Shown here: piece after piece, positions 10,576 to 20,734 of the stretch
Layout: the number at the start of each line of letters is the position of its first letter
Numbering within the stretch: the first letter of the stretch is position 1
Assembly (NCBI GenBank): GCA_030407315.1
Contig: JALQPE010000840.1
Location: 1 to 64,000, forward strand
Length of the DNA stretch: 64,000 bases
Reading direction: 5' to 3'
Source: Asparagopsis taxiformis
Taxonomy: Eukaryota; Rhodophyta; Florideophyceae; Bonnemaisoniales; Bonnemaisoniaceae
Made by a program: the position numbers and the translations under genes
Notes under the pieces: generated by a model
Database searches by the model: none
What the model saw: only the letters and a program-made list of their open reading frames with translations
What the model was told of the DNA's origin: nothing

Positions 10576-11721
10576 TCAGTTGCGATACAAAAGCGAGTAC
10601 CATCTTGGGAATTCAGCGATAGATAGAAAATCGAAGTAGAGAGATTCAAATGCAGTGCGACGCTGCAAAAACAATCGCTCCGAAGTGCTCCCTCGAAGAC
10701 AGTAAAGGTCGGATGCCATCTTTTTGTGTAGTGAACATTTCAAATTCTGGGGTGGTTCTGGCTCGTTGTATAAAAGAGGAAATTCTTCTCTTGGAAGCTG
10801 GACACTTCCTGAAGCAATTCTTTGAATAAGCGCAGGAGTGCTGTTACTAGAGATAAACGCTGCAACGTTCTTCAATTGGTTCTGATTAAGGTGCCAAGCA
10901 TCAAGGATGTGGTGCGCTTTTGGCCAAACTCGTCTAGCAGCATTAATTCCTACAGCATCCTGGTCAAATGCAATAACATTAGGAGAAATGCGAGACATAA
11001 TACTAAACTGTTCCATCGCCCATACCATGCTCTCCTTTGTTTGGTCTTGTATGTAACCAACCATGAAAATGGCAATGCAACCCTCATTAGTTCTACCAGC
11101 GAATACAATTAGTGGCAACCCGTATGGGTTTGCTACAGACTTGCAGTCAATGGCGATCCCTGGCATAATTCCATCCATGCGGTACGCCTCTCTCCACTCT
11201 GGAAGAGCCCAACAAACTGAGTGGAGAACGTTTTCCGACGCGAGACGGGCTGTAAAGAAAGTTTCAGGGGCCTCATTCTTCATCATGATGAGGTTTTCAA
11301 GTAACTTTGAACAATCATTCTTGTGATCTCCGAAACTTCGGTTGTTGTAAGAGAGCAATCTCCGAAATCTGTCTCGTGGAATATTGATTTGGTACCTGTT
11401 TTCTATGTAATCAGCAATGTCTGAACACCGTATGAATGAAAGCTGACTGATTTGAAGGGCTGCAAGATACGCATGAGGGGGTATTGCATTGGATATTAAA
11501 GAATGGGAAGGGCCGTGATCATGGACGCCATTCTTCACGTCAAGTACATGCCTGATAGTTCCATCTCCCTTGACATCCATAGTAGCATTTTCATCAGTCA
11601 GTTGGTCCTCGGTACGGTGGAACCCTGTATGAGAATTCTCCAGATATCCGCGGAGCCTCACCTCAAATTTGCAAGGTTTTGCAGAGTTATTGCTTTTTTT
11701 CATCCCATTCCTCCTTGTCAC
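10576..11721 (-). pseudogene. MULE transposase core, C-terminally truncated (outer element)
   Basis: The frame encodes the MULE-type transposase that would excise and insert the element by DDE chemistry. The N-terminal ~70 residues look like the second half of a FAR1/WRKY-GCM1 zinc domain (C-K-F-E-V-R-L-R, then V-H-D-H-G). Next comes the RNase H-like fold with I-A-I-D at the first catalytic Asp, A-F-D-Q-D at the second, and the family's typical D-A-W-H-L. The third catalytic residue (Glu) and the SWIM zinc finger normally found downstream are missing, because the frame stops at the edge of the terminal repeat. The first codon of the open frame is GTG; the first ATG is at 11703. The FAR1 domain begins in the preceding frame (11718-12509), which overlaps by 4 bases, so the two are probably one protein split by a frameshift. 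Confidence 0.7.
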
Positions 11722-12509
11722 ACATAGCGCATTGCGCTATGTTGCCAAATGAAGGTGGGACTTTGAATGTATCGTCTTTCACGATCATAATACTTGGAAC
11801 GACGGATTAACATACGATATCCGAAGCTTTCTGACACATTCTTTAACGAGGGGATAAGCCTCGTACTGTCCCAATTCTCATGCTTCCTTGTCAACACAAT
11901 CATAGCATCTGCTACTGTGCTTCGCATGACATCGAGGTCAAGTTTTGAAGCATCAACAATGACCTCATCAGATTTATCTCTGCATTGATTCACCTGCTCA
12001 GTGACTCTGTTATGTGGTTCAATGGGTCCCGTGTGCACAGCAGATTGTACATTGAGATCTTGAAGTGCATGAGGAGGTAGGCGGTTGCTCCTTCGCAAAC
12101 TGTCCCAAGGGAATGTCTTTAGCAGATTTGGGATAGGAGCAGGATCTGCACTACTTGAAATAAACGGTGAATCTTTGCTGGATCCGGAACTTTCCCCAGA
12201 GCGGGACTTATTGCCTTGGCCATGAACATCTCCATCTGTTTTCGGTTTATCCTCCAGGACCATATCTCCTTGAATAAAAGGACCCTCTAAGCTTTCAATC
12301 TGGTCACAAGACTCCATCCCAGCGGGAAGTGAGGAATTTTCTTTGCAGCCACCAGTACCTGGAAAAGCTTTGTCCGACCATTCTGGACTTTTGTTTTCGC
12401 ATTTATTCGCATAAACCTGAGCTTTCATAACCTCAACTCGGGTGGAAAGTCTTTCTTGTGTGCATTCGGGAGCAATCCTAACTAAGTCTCTGCTGAACCC
12501 AGCTTTCAT
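11718..12509 (-). pseudogene. Outer MULE middle ORF: linker and start of a FAR1-like domain
   Basis: 263 codons from an ATG that overlaps the stop of the preceding frame as ATGA (12506-12509). Most of it is a low-complexity Ser/Asp/Lys/Pro-rich linker. The last ~60 residues, with an aromatic- and Arg-rich F-G-Y-R-M-L-I-R-R-S-K-Y pattern, match the beginning of a FAR1 DNA-binding domain that continues in the next frame. It would therefore help the transposase recognise the terminal repeats. The product is probably not independent. Confidence 0.5.
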
Positions 12510-13573
12510 AATTTTCCGAAGTAATTAACCGCTCTCGTTTCTTGCCCAAAACGATGGGCGGGATCAAAATGTATAATGCTTTGCGGATGGGTTAGGTGGG
12601 AGGATAAGTTAGGAAAGATCATCCCACCCTTCCCAATAACGATAGGTGGAACACAAGCAGTCGGTGTGAAATTCTGGGGAGTGTTATCTGAGAAAGATTG
12701 AGGTTGATGAGCCAAAGAAGGTTGAATAGAATTTTGAAGTGGTCTCGTTAAACTTGAGTCTTTGACTGCATCTTTTTCCACGTCTCGCAATGTTTGAATA
12801 ACTGATTTATACCTCCCAGATGGTTTACAGCTTCCATCAATTGGATGATTGTGAGATTCCACAGGTAGTTTGACATACCATACATGAGATGTTTTTCGCT
12901 TACTGCAGTAAATTACAACAGGGCATGAACTCCTTCGATGATGTTCCGCACAACGCAAGCGTACTCGTACCAACAAATCACCCTTACTGTTGTTCAACCA
13001 CGTCACACTTGCTGCACCAAAATGTATTCCCCTGGTCGCAATAGTAGATAAGTAGTCTTCAATCCTGCCGTTCACCACAAATGTGTAACCCTTCACCCCA
13101 CTTGGTTCGGTACCCTCTCCAGAAAGTAACTGAATCATGGGAGTGTAGTAGATTGTTTGCGAAGTACTAGAAGGCCTGATAATGGCTGCTTCATTATTTG
13201 GCTTGGATGTAAACAAGTTTGCAGATATGTCAAGGCCACACCCTTTTGGAATCGATCTGGTTACATCTTCTGCAAGCTTTTCATGTATTGGGATTGCAGA
13301 TACTGAATTGGAGAAGTATCCACAGAGTTCATTATCCACCGAAGCAGAATTGCTTCTCTTCTTTCCCAATGTATCTCGAACACTGATTTGTTTCCCATCT
13401 ACATATTCCCTTGGCCCAACGAAATCATTCACATTTTTTGATGTACTGTTTCTTCCAGAGTCATTTCTACGGGCCACGGAGCTTGTGTCACATCTATGTT
13501 CCACTACCGTTGCCCCACTAGGCAATATGTAAGGAACACCTTTACTGCGACACTCGAATCGACGTTCATCCAT
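12506..13573 (-). pseudogene. Outer MULE ORF with a WRKY-GCM1/FAR1-like zinc domain
   Basis: 355 codons from the ATG at 13573. Around residues 190-275 a run of spaced Cys and His (R-C-A-E-H-H, C-P-V-V-I-Y-C, then S-H-N-H-P) fits the WRKY-GCM1/FAR1 superfamily that many MULE transposases use to bind DNA. The rest is hydrophilic and not recognisable. The start overlaps the Ulp1 frame by 70 bases and the end overlaps the next frame by 4, so this looks like one segment of a longer, broken coding region. Confidence 0.5.
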
Positions 13574-14739
13574 AGAAAGTGGGCATTCAACCCTACCCTC
13601 CGAATCATTTTTTCCTGTCGGGATCCTTCCTTTTTCCCTTCATATCCATCCTCCTCGGGTATTGCAGAATTTCTGAAAGACCGGGTTGTTCCTTTGAATT
13701 TGTCGCCATGCATTGTTTTTGACATGATTGATGGCTGTAAGGAAGATGGATTGATTTTTTTTCTGTTATACAAACTGTGAGAGACTCTGCCAGAACCGCG
13801 GTCCGAAGAGAAACCATTTTTCTTCACCGAAAAATTTCTCTGGTTGGGTCCTGCAGATCCCGCACTTCCATCTGGTTCCTCAGAGTGATCTTCTGATTCT
13901 GACCGCACATCAGGTTGGGAAATCTCGGGGAAGAATGTGGATGCTTTTCCTGTCTGCTCATGACATATCTTCTCCAATTCGATCACTTCGCACTCTGTCA
14001 GAAGACCGGCGTCTGACTGACATCCAGGTAACGTCGACGCAATGTAACGGTACACATCGATATCACTCACAACCATCTGGGAACAGTTTTTTCGTCTATC
14101 CTTCAACTTCTGTAGGCTGATGATAGATTTCACGTACTTCCATGTGCAACACTGCCTGATGAGCTCTGTTAAAACAGCCGAATAGCTCGCATATGTCGTT
14201 TCTGGCATACTTCCACGTTTTTCAGCAAACTCAGAGGCAGCCGCGAGAACATAAAATCCACAGCTGTATCCATCCCTTTGTTGTTCGTAGTCCAAAATGT
14301 CAAGGATATAATTCACATCTCTAGTTTCCCAGGTAATTTCTGGAGAGAAACTCTGCAGGAAGTCTTTCACAAACTCCAATAGATTACTAGGAGCGCTACA
14401 AATCAAGCTATCCCCCCAGTACACCAGCCCTGTTTTTGGAGTGTTCGGATTTGGAACACCGAAAAATGCACTCCAGTGAACTTGATTGATGTTGATTGGC
14501 GCAATTAATTTTATAGCTTCATTGCGGTTCTTCCATACTCTCATACATTGTTCACGAATTTTTTTGAATTGCAAATCATTGGAAAACGAAACCATCTCTT
14601 TGCAATAGGTTCTAGCTCCGGCAGAAAAGTATTGGGACGAGTTGCATTCCAATGTGACTACATTGCTCTTCATTTCAAAGCATGCCATTCCAGCTAAAAG
14701 AAGATGATCATCCATTTGTTTCTTTTCGAAAGAATGCAT
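13504..14739 (-). pseudogene. Ulp1/C48-type cysteine protease carried by the outer MULE
   Basis: The frame encodes a SUMO-protease-like (C48) domain. The catalytic His is in Q-V-H-W-S-A, the Asp in Y-W-G-D-S-L, the oxyanion Gln in E-Q-Q-R-D-G, and the Cys in G-Y-S-C-G-F, all in the order and spacing of the family. MULEs that captured Ulp1 domains are known from plants (KI-MULE/Kaonashi types); the protease's role in transposition is unclear. Coding sequence clearly continues upstream in the same frame to about 14907 but is interrupted by TAG at 14812-14814. A Ser/Arg/Lys-rich tail (residues about 280-390) precedes the shift into the next frame. Confidence 0.75.
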
Positions 14740-15849
14740 GAACCACGGCGGTGCAGGATCCGAAGCGACAAAACACTTCGTCAGGTGCTCTGAATAATCT
14801 TGAAGGATAGCCTAGTCCCCTGTGCACAGTTTGAAACCATCCGTTTTCAGCTTTTGAATGAATTTGGATACATGTACTATCCTCTCATTCAAACATTCAA
14901 TTTCCATTTATCCCTACCAGATTCCAACGCACCTTGTGGTTTACAAAATGATAAATGATAATGTTCCAGTCCGAAAAGATTCTCTTCGTAGAGATTAGCG
15001 ATGACTTACCCCCGATCTTTGTAAAGCGAAGCAGATATCCCTGTAATTTTTCTTCTGTCTGGGATATTTATGCTAAACCATTAGCACACAGCACTGCTTT
15101 TGAGTTCAAAGTAGAACTATATGTTATTCCAGGGTAGTGGGTATAGCACAAAGGAGATCTGCTATCTTTGTTCACAGTACAGCCTCCTGGTACTGAATAT
15201 CTCAAGGAACAGAAAAAAAACTCCACTTTTGAATGCAGTTGTGGATAATTCAAGCGACAATGAGTGGAATTAACAGTTCGAGGTCAATTTCTTTCTGGGA
15301 TCACTCAACGTGATTATGAGATAAGACTTCCTTTGGATACTTTGTGTCAGCTGTATCACTTTAACTTTTTTTCTTTTGCTCGATTCTGAGAGAATGAGGC
15401 CGATGTGCGCATCACCTGCGATCGAAAATGCTTTCTGCAATCTCGAGATCCAGCGGTAATCTGCTGGGATGATGTTGTGTGATACAGCGGTGAGCGAGAG
15501 AGGTTTCTTTGGTGCGGAGCTCGGTGCGTCGCGGTGATTCACTCGATACGGCGCGTCGATGCTGAGGTGTACGCACTCCTCTGTATCGGTCCATGACGTA
15601 CTGGTCCACAACGGTGTAGACCGTTCCAACTGTTCACTTGTTGGCGGGAAATTGGCCGGCGGCGGTGAAAGTTTTCGACTTTTCAAAATATCTGGTCACT
15701 CCATGTGTCACGACGTTCACATCTCTCCCAGAAGGGTGTTTTTCGATGGTGCCCCAGAGGTACTTTTTTCGCAGTATATTGTCATTAACCAATCACAGCG
15801 CAAGAATGAAAGAACGAGGCAAGCTGATTAGCCAAGGGAGTGGCAAGGT
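14740..15849 (-). other. 5' part of the outer MULE: coding remnants
   Basis: On the minus strand 14905-14740 is readable in the Ulp1 frame except for the stop at 14812-14814, starting at an ATG at 14907. A further frame at 15270-15686 (138 codons) is hydrophilic, with a Lys-rich centre. It could be the decayed N-terminus or leader of the element's gene. I recognise no domain in it. Confidence 0.4.
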
Positions 15850-15961
15850 ACGGAGACCTCTGGTTGGTCAGATGTAGAGGACCAGAGCCGATGGAGCACT
15901 TTGCGCATACCCGCTGTACCACCGGGTAGATTGTCCGTAGGCCATGTTACATTGGAATCCC
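15850..15961 (-). repeat. Right terminal inverted repeat of the outer MULE
   Basis: Reverse complement of 10463-10574. Its last nine bases, TGGAATCCC (15953-15961), are also the target duplication of the inner element, so the inner insertion lies exactly at the tip of this repeat. Confidence 0.85.
15953..15961. repeat. Target site duplication, left copy (TGGAATCCC)
   Basis: Nine bases directly before the inner element, repeated exactly at 20398-20406. Nine bp is the typical duplication length for Mutator-like transposases. Confidence 0.9.
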
Positions 15962-16329
15962 ACTGCACCTTATCCTCCCGACTGAGAGACTGTATTGATA
16001 CAATTTTTATCATAAGCCTCCGGTCGGGGTATCGTCACGTTTCGACGTTCGACGTTCAGAAGTGTAACGCGATTCAATCCGGATTCCGGACTGTAATGCA
16101 ACGCTCGGCGGGCGCCATTAATCTCCTCCGCCACAATCCACACGAATTTCTTTCGTACCTGATCGTGCGCTTGATACCGCCACAACCCACACGAATTTCT
16201 TTCGTACCTGATCGTCCACTTATTGCCGCCTGATCGTGCGCCCGCTACTGCTGATCGTGCGCTTTATGCTAACCGTTCGATTTGACTGTGACCGTGCACC
16301 TGCTACTGCTCATTTCTCGCAGACAACCG
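15962..16329 (+). repeat. Left 368-bp terminal inverted repeat of the inner MULE
   Basis: Matches the reverse complement of 20030-20397 throughout; the chance 71-codon frames they contain are identical. Internally it holds tandem copies of a CACACGAATTTCTTTCGTAC / CTGATCGTGCGC motif, which could be transposase binding sites. Confidence 0.9.
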
Positions 16330-17506
16330 TCAGCTGTAAAACTATCAATTTAGGTTCGATCCGATGCTTTGCATTGCAGCGGGGATATGCTGGTGCAGAC
16401 AAACGCAACTTACCGAACGTTGAGGTCTCTCCAGTTACCATCAACTCGCATCATTTCCTCTCTAATCTGTCGCGCTCAAAGTATTTGTACTCTTGGCGGA
16501 GGCAACTGCAGCCGCAGACATCAAAGCCCATCGCCCGAGCGCAAATGTTTGCGGCTGTGCGTCACCCACAATTGGCAGTGGTAAGCGACGGTTAGTCAAG
16601 GGATGTTTCCACTTGCAACTACGTGCAAAACTACCGATCGTTGCCAACTCAGCTCACGCGTCCTCTAACGCAGCAAACAGAAGAGATGTTATTGAAACTA
16701 AACTATCCATTAATTGTTCTGTCTCTATCTGAGTTTGCAAGCTGCGTTGCTCTCATGCTATTGGAAGATGGATATTGGAAGTATCTACCGACACTAATGG
16801 GCTGAATGATACTTGTCATGTATTTTCCATATGTACATGAAGCGTGCATGTCATCGCCATCCATTCGATTTTCCATGTACCACTCACAAAGCATCGGTGT
16901 GCATCACTGTGGACTTGGATATCATTCTTACTCACAAACAAAGCTTAATGCTCATGAAATTCGTCATAGGAAACTGTAAACGGGAGTGTACTTACGGTTT
17001 GTGCTCTCCGCTATTACCATTACCGCGTGATGACGAAACCAAAGCACTCTCATTTCAACGCAATATATCATCACAGCAAGTCGTTTCACTCCAGAATTCC
17101 ATCCACTTATCTACAATTGCACCTTCTCTCAACTGAAGCGACTTTTCGTTCTGCAACTACTGCGCGCGCTTGGCAGTGCTTGTGTAGAACCCAAGTAGAC
17201 GGAAATAACAATCCATGAAATGGAAATGAAGTTAGTAGTAAGCATGGATGATTAATGGAATGAGTGGAACGGAGAGACAAATAACTCTACAGATGGAAAC
17301 GGTTATCCCGTAAGGTAGAATATACGTCGGAAGGGCTTGCTTGATTTTTTTGGTGATAATTGTTCGCATGTTTCATACTGGACTCAAAGAGGGATCTGCC
17401 ATCTCATTTTCTGTGTGGTCGCGTCAGATACATCTTATTCAAGTACGAATCAGTTTACTTTCTGATGAGAAGTATGCACATCCAATGCTGTTATGCAGAA
17501 TTGGAA

Positions 17507-20023
17507 CTATGGAAGGTAAAGTACATCTGAATTCTTCCATGTGATTGGCGCACTCCTAGATCTAACATTCTGTGTAACATGGCGATGGTAATTTTGATAC
17601 CGCAACAATACATTCGAGTATAGATGATTAATTTGCTGCATCCCAGATGCATCTACAGACAGATCTTCAACGTGATCGATACCCCATTGCAGAATTCGTT
17701 TCATTTCTGTTGCTTTTTCTCGCATAGATTCCACTCCATCCGCGCCCTGATGCGACGGAAAGAAACCAGTTATGTGTCTAGGATCTGGACTAATGAGTAT
17801 TTCTCCAATTGTCGGTCGTAAATGTCCAGTCAGAACTGGAGACAAGGTCGATACCTTGTCTTCACCGGCAAAAATTGCTCTAAAACAGTTTTCTCTCCTC
17901 TTGATCTGCAGGAATGGCGGTGATCTACTACGAATTACATCGCGATATTGAGGACAGGATAGTTCATATGTGAGATGCTTACAGAGTAAAAATTTGCTGT
18001 TCATGAAACCCTTGCATGAACATGTCCACAATAGTCGGTTTGTTTTATACTCATTGATAGGAGCAGTAGCACTAAGGCGGCTCCATTCGTTAGCAAAATG
18101 CCTCCACCAAGCAGGAACCTTGTTTCCAGAGCACAACATCTCAAAATCTGCAGCACACTTCGGAAGCATTTTGACTGATAATATGTACACAAGAAAGTCG
18201 CATCTTGGCCTGTTATGAGGTAGTAGATAAACACGTTTTAGCTGCGACCAATGTGCCTCTACCATCATTGTTGTCTTTGCAATAGGTAAAAAGTCTTGGA
18301 CTTTTCTTCCCCAGAGTGCAAACATGTGATCCTGGTACCAATTTTGCAGTAAGTATGTTTCCATACCCGTGTCTCCCAGTCCCTGGAATAATTCTTTGAT
18401 TTCGCTTCGTGCAAACTGTAGGGAAGTAGTCAGATCATGTTCTGGACACAGGAAGGGATGAGCGTTGTAGTGCTCGGAAACCAACCGAAGTAGTGGCCGT
18501 TCCTTTCCTCTAAGAGCTTTATGACCACTTTTAATGAGTGCATGGAGCTTTCTTTTGATTGCACGCTTCATGTGCCAGACACAGATAGAAGGATTCAGAT
18601 GATAGACGCTTTTGATGGAGTTAATCTGACCCCAATCTTTATCAGTGAAAAAGAAGGTAGGATGGAGGTCAGGTAATTCTTTCTGAACTGCCATCAGAAA
18701 GGCAGAGAGTGACTCCTGACGTGTTCTGTCGTACTCGTCACGCCCAGCGCCAAGAAGTAAGTACGCCAAAGGGAAGCCCGAACCCAGTACAGAACCAATG
18801 ATAGCAAACAATTCAAGCTTTGTAGAATTTGTTCTGTACGTAGAGTCAATAAAAACCTCTTGAATGTTCATTGCGGAAGTTATATGGCATCCGAGACTTG
18901 TCACGATCCCAAGGGCGAAGTGAGAGGACATATGCATCACCACACGCATGTTGCTTGCTCTAGACGCAAAAGCTACGGCAGAGTTCACAGGGTTCTCACT
19001 CAAACGGAATTTGGAAGTTATTTGCTCTGACCATATATTGTATATGTTCATATATTTGAATGGTTGCTCGTAGCTAGATCTCAATTGCAATGAAATCTGA
19101 AACGGTGACAACCCGCTATCTGCTAGTCTTCGAACAGTTTGCATGACTTCTGCATTCATTGGTAGTGATAGTTGCAGTTTTTCATGCAACTGCTGATGAA
19201 CAATTGAAATTTTAAGTTTTCGCTTCTTACCGTAAGAAATATTGACTGTTCCACCGCATATGTGCTCCTTTCTAGAGACCCTTTGTCTCTTCCGTGCGTT
19301 CTCAATGGTATCCATGACTTGCTTTGCAATTTTAGATCTTTGGCTGCATATCCATGTTGAAGATCTATCCCTGAGCTTATTGGATATGTATTTGTATCCT
19401 TCAATGGTATTAAACAGCAGAAAAAGGCGCTTCTCGGCTAATTTTCGCTGTTCAATTGAATGGGACTCTACGCATGCATCAAATACAGATTTGGACTGCC
19501 AACTGCAATACGTGCATTCAATCGGCCAATATAGCTCGGCTGCTGCTTCGTAGTTCGCTCGATGCCAATTATAAATTGACAAGTGAGGTTCTCCTTGTGC
19601 ATCCAGGTCTCCACAGAAATATACTTTTTGTGGAATCTCCTCGAGAACACTATCAGAGCGACAATCATTACAATTAACGCTCAACGTGTGCTCGTCCGTT
19701 AAAAAACGTATTGATTGTCTCCTTCTGCCACATTTAGAGCATTTGCATAAGAACAAATCCCGCGCACTGCTCACTGTCACAGATTTGTCCACCACGAACT
19801 CCATTATTGCAACGAAGACGTTATCATCAATGATATATTCCTCATCCATTACTATTTCTTTGTAATCCTTTTCAAATGACTCATCTGAAATCGAATATGA
19901 TTCACAGAAGAAAAACTTTACTTCTTCGAAGGACGGGAAGTTCCCAGAGAACATATCATGATATGTGACTTTGGCATTCGGAAGTACTGCTCTCGACGAG
20001 TCTGGAGTACCCTGAACTTCCAT
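17507..20023 (-). CDS. MULE transposase with SWIM zinc finger (inner element)
   Basis: An 838-codon frame from the ATG at 20023, chosen because it lies just inside the terminal repeat. An in-frame GTG at 20077 sits within the repeat. The N-terminal third holds Cys pairs (C-S-K-C-G, N-C-N-D-C, C-T-Y-C) typical of a zinc-binding, DNA-recognition region. The DDE core follows: first Asp in V-F-I-D-S-T-Y, second in F-F-T-D-K-D-W, a C-V-W-H-M motif, and a candidate Glu in M-V-E-A-H-W. A SWIM finger (C-S-C then C-K-H) closes the protein, as in known MULE and FAR1-type transposases. It would bind the 368-bp repeats and catalyse cut-and-paste transposition in the nucleus. The frame is unbroken and full length for the family. 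Confidence 0.9.
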   Translation of the reverse strand: MEVQGTPDSSRAVLPNAKVTYHDMFSGNFPSFEEVKFFFCESYSISDESFEKDYKEIVMDEEYIIDDNVFVAIMEFVVDKSVTVSSARDLFLCKCSKCGRRRQSIRFLTDEHTLSVNCNDCRSDSVLEEIPQKVYFCGDLDAQGEPHLSIYNWHRANYEAAAELYWPIECTYCSWQSKSVFDACVESHSIEQRKLAEKRLFLLFNTIEGYKYISNKLRDRSSTWICSQRSKIAKQVMDTIENARKRQRVSRKEHICGGTVNISYGKKRKLKISIVHQQLHEKLQLSLPMNAEVMQTVRRLADSGLSPFQISLQLRSSYEQPFKYMNIYNIWSEQITSKFRLSENPVNSAVAFASRASNMRVVMHMSSHFALGIVTSLGCHITSAMNIQEVFIDSTYRTNSTKLELFAIIGSVLGSGFPLAYLLLGAGRDEYDRTRQESLSAFLMAVQKELPDLHPTFFFTDKDWGQINSIKSVYHLNPSICVWHMKRAIKRKLHALIKSGHKALRGKERPLLRLVSEHYNAHPFLCPEHDLTTSLQFARSEIKELFQGLGDTGMETYLLQNWYQDHMFALWGRKVQDFLPIAKTTMMVEAHWSQLKRVYLLPHNRPRCDFLVYILSVKMLPKCAADFEMLCSGNKVPAWWRHFANEWSRLSATAPINEYKTNRLLWTCSCKGFMNSKFLLCKHLTYELSCPQYRDVIRSRSPPFLQIKRRENCFRAIFAGEDKVSTLSPVLTGHLRPTIGEILISPDPRHITGFFPSHQGADGVESMREKATEMKRILQWGIDHVEDLSVDASGMQQINHLYSNVLLRYQNYHRHVTQNVRSRSAPITWKNSDVLYLP

Positions 20024-20029
20024 GTAGAT

Positions 20030-20397
20030 CGGTTGTCTGCGAGAAATGAGCAGTAGCAGGTGCACGGTCACAGTCAAATCGAACGGTTAGCATAAAGCGC
20101 ACGATCAGCAGTAGCGGGCGCACGATCAGGCGGCAATAAGTGGACGATCAGGTACGAAAGAAATTCGTGTGGGTTGTGGCGGTATCAAGCGCACGATCAG
20201 GTACGAAAGAAATTCGTGTGGATTGTGGCGGAGGAGATTAATGGCGCCCGCCGAGCGTTGCATTACAGTCCGGAATCCGGATTGAATCGCGTTACACTTC
20301 TGAACGTCGAACGTCGAAACGTGACGATACCCCGACCGGAGGCTTATGATAAAAATTGTATCAATACAGTCTCTCAGTCGGGAGGATAAGGTGCAGT
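20030..20397 (-). repeat. Right 368-bp terminal inverted repeat of the inner MULE
   Basis: Mirror copy of 15962-16329. The transposase ATG lies 7 bp inside its inner edge, so the promoter for the gene must lie largely within this repeat. Confidence 0.9.
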
Positions 20398-20406
20398 TGG
20401 AATCCC
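20398..20406. repeat. Target site duplication, right copy (TGGAATCCC)
   Basis: Exact repeat of 15953-15961. The sequence resuming at 20407 is the original flank of the outer MULE. Confidence 0.9.
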
Positions 20407-20734
20407 CATGTTATAAACTATCAAAAAATGTGTTGCTCTTGCATAGCATCCACAAAGCCTACGTCACTTAGAGGATTTCTACGCTCCGGGTTGGAAAGGC
20501 CCGTACTGTGAAAGTGCGACTAGAATAAGTCGGCTGGCGCCCGTTCTATTTTCCTCGGAATCTCAAAATCACTTTATGCTACAAAGCTTGAACTTCAGAC
20601 TACTGCCTTTCTTACCGAAGCCCCTATCTTTCAGACACCCTACATAAGTATCTCCTTTAACTCTACACGAAAACAAAAACATCTTGCCAGACAGCTCGGT
20701 TCAATCTTTTCCTACCTAAAAACTGTCCTCAGCC
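20407..20734 (+). promoter_or_regulatory. Upstream region of the NLR-like gene
   Basis: About 330 bp separate the transposon insertion from the ATG. I see weak TATA-like sequences only (CTACATAAGTA near 20640). The inner MULE has therefore inserted within about 340 bp of the start codon and could affect expression. Confidence 0.3.

Larger units (their letters stand above)
10463..15961 (-). mobile_element. Outer Mutator-like element (MULE) with Ulp1-protease ORF, decayed
   Basis: A 5.5-kb DNA transposon bounded by 112-bp terminal inverted repeats beginning GGGAT. It carries a chain of four overlapping minus-strand frames (from 14739 down to 10576), which encode in order a Ulp1-type cysteine protease, two FAR1-like zinc regions and a MULE transposase core. 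Each frame is offset by -1 relative to the one before, and an in-frame TAG at 14812-14814 cuts the 5' end, so it looks inactive. The right terminus has been split off by a second MULE inserted in its last bases. No 9-bp target duplication is visible: left flank ACACGTGTA, original right flank (now at 20407) CATGTTATA. Confidence 0.8.
15962..20397 (-). mobile_element. Inner Mutator-like element, apparently intact and recent
   Basis: A 4436-bp element beginning ACTGCACC and ending GGTGCAGT. It has 368-bp terminal inverted repeats with no mismatch noticed by eye, flanked by the 9-bp duplication TGGAATCCC at 15953-15961 and 20398-20406, the length expected for MULEs. It carries one long minus-strand transposase gene with no stop or frameshift. 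Matching arms, an intact gene and a perfect duplication all point to a recent, possibly still active, insertion. About 1.2 kb between the left repeat and the gene's 3' end (16330-17506) has no recognisable gene. Confidence 0.9.

Noticed and set aside
15970..16185. 71-codon ORF repeated identically at 20174-20389
   Set aside because: It lies within the inner MULE's inverted repeats; identity reflects the repeats, not a gene.
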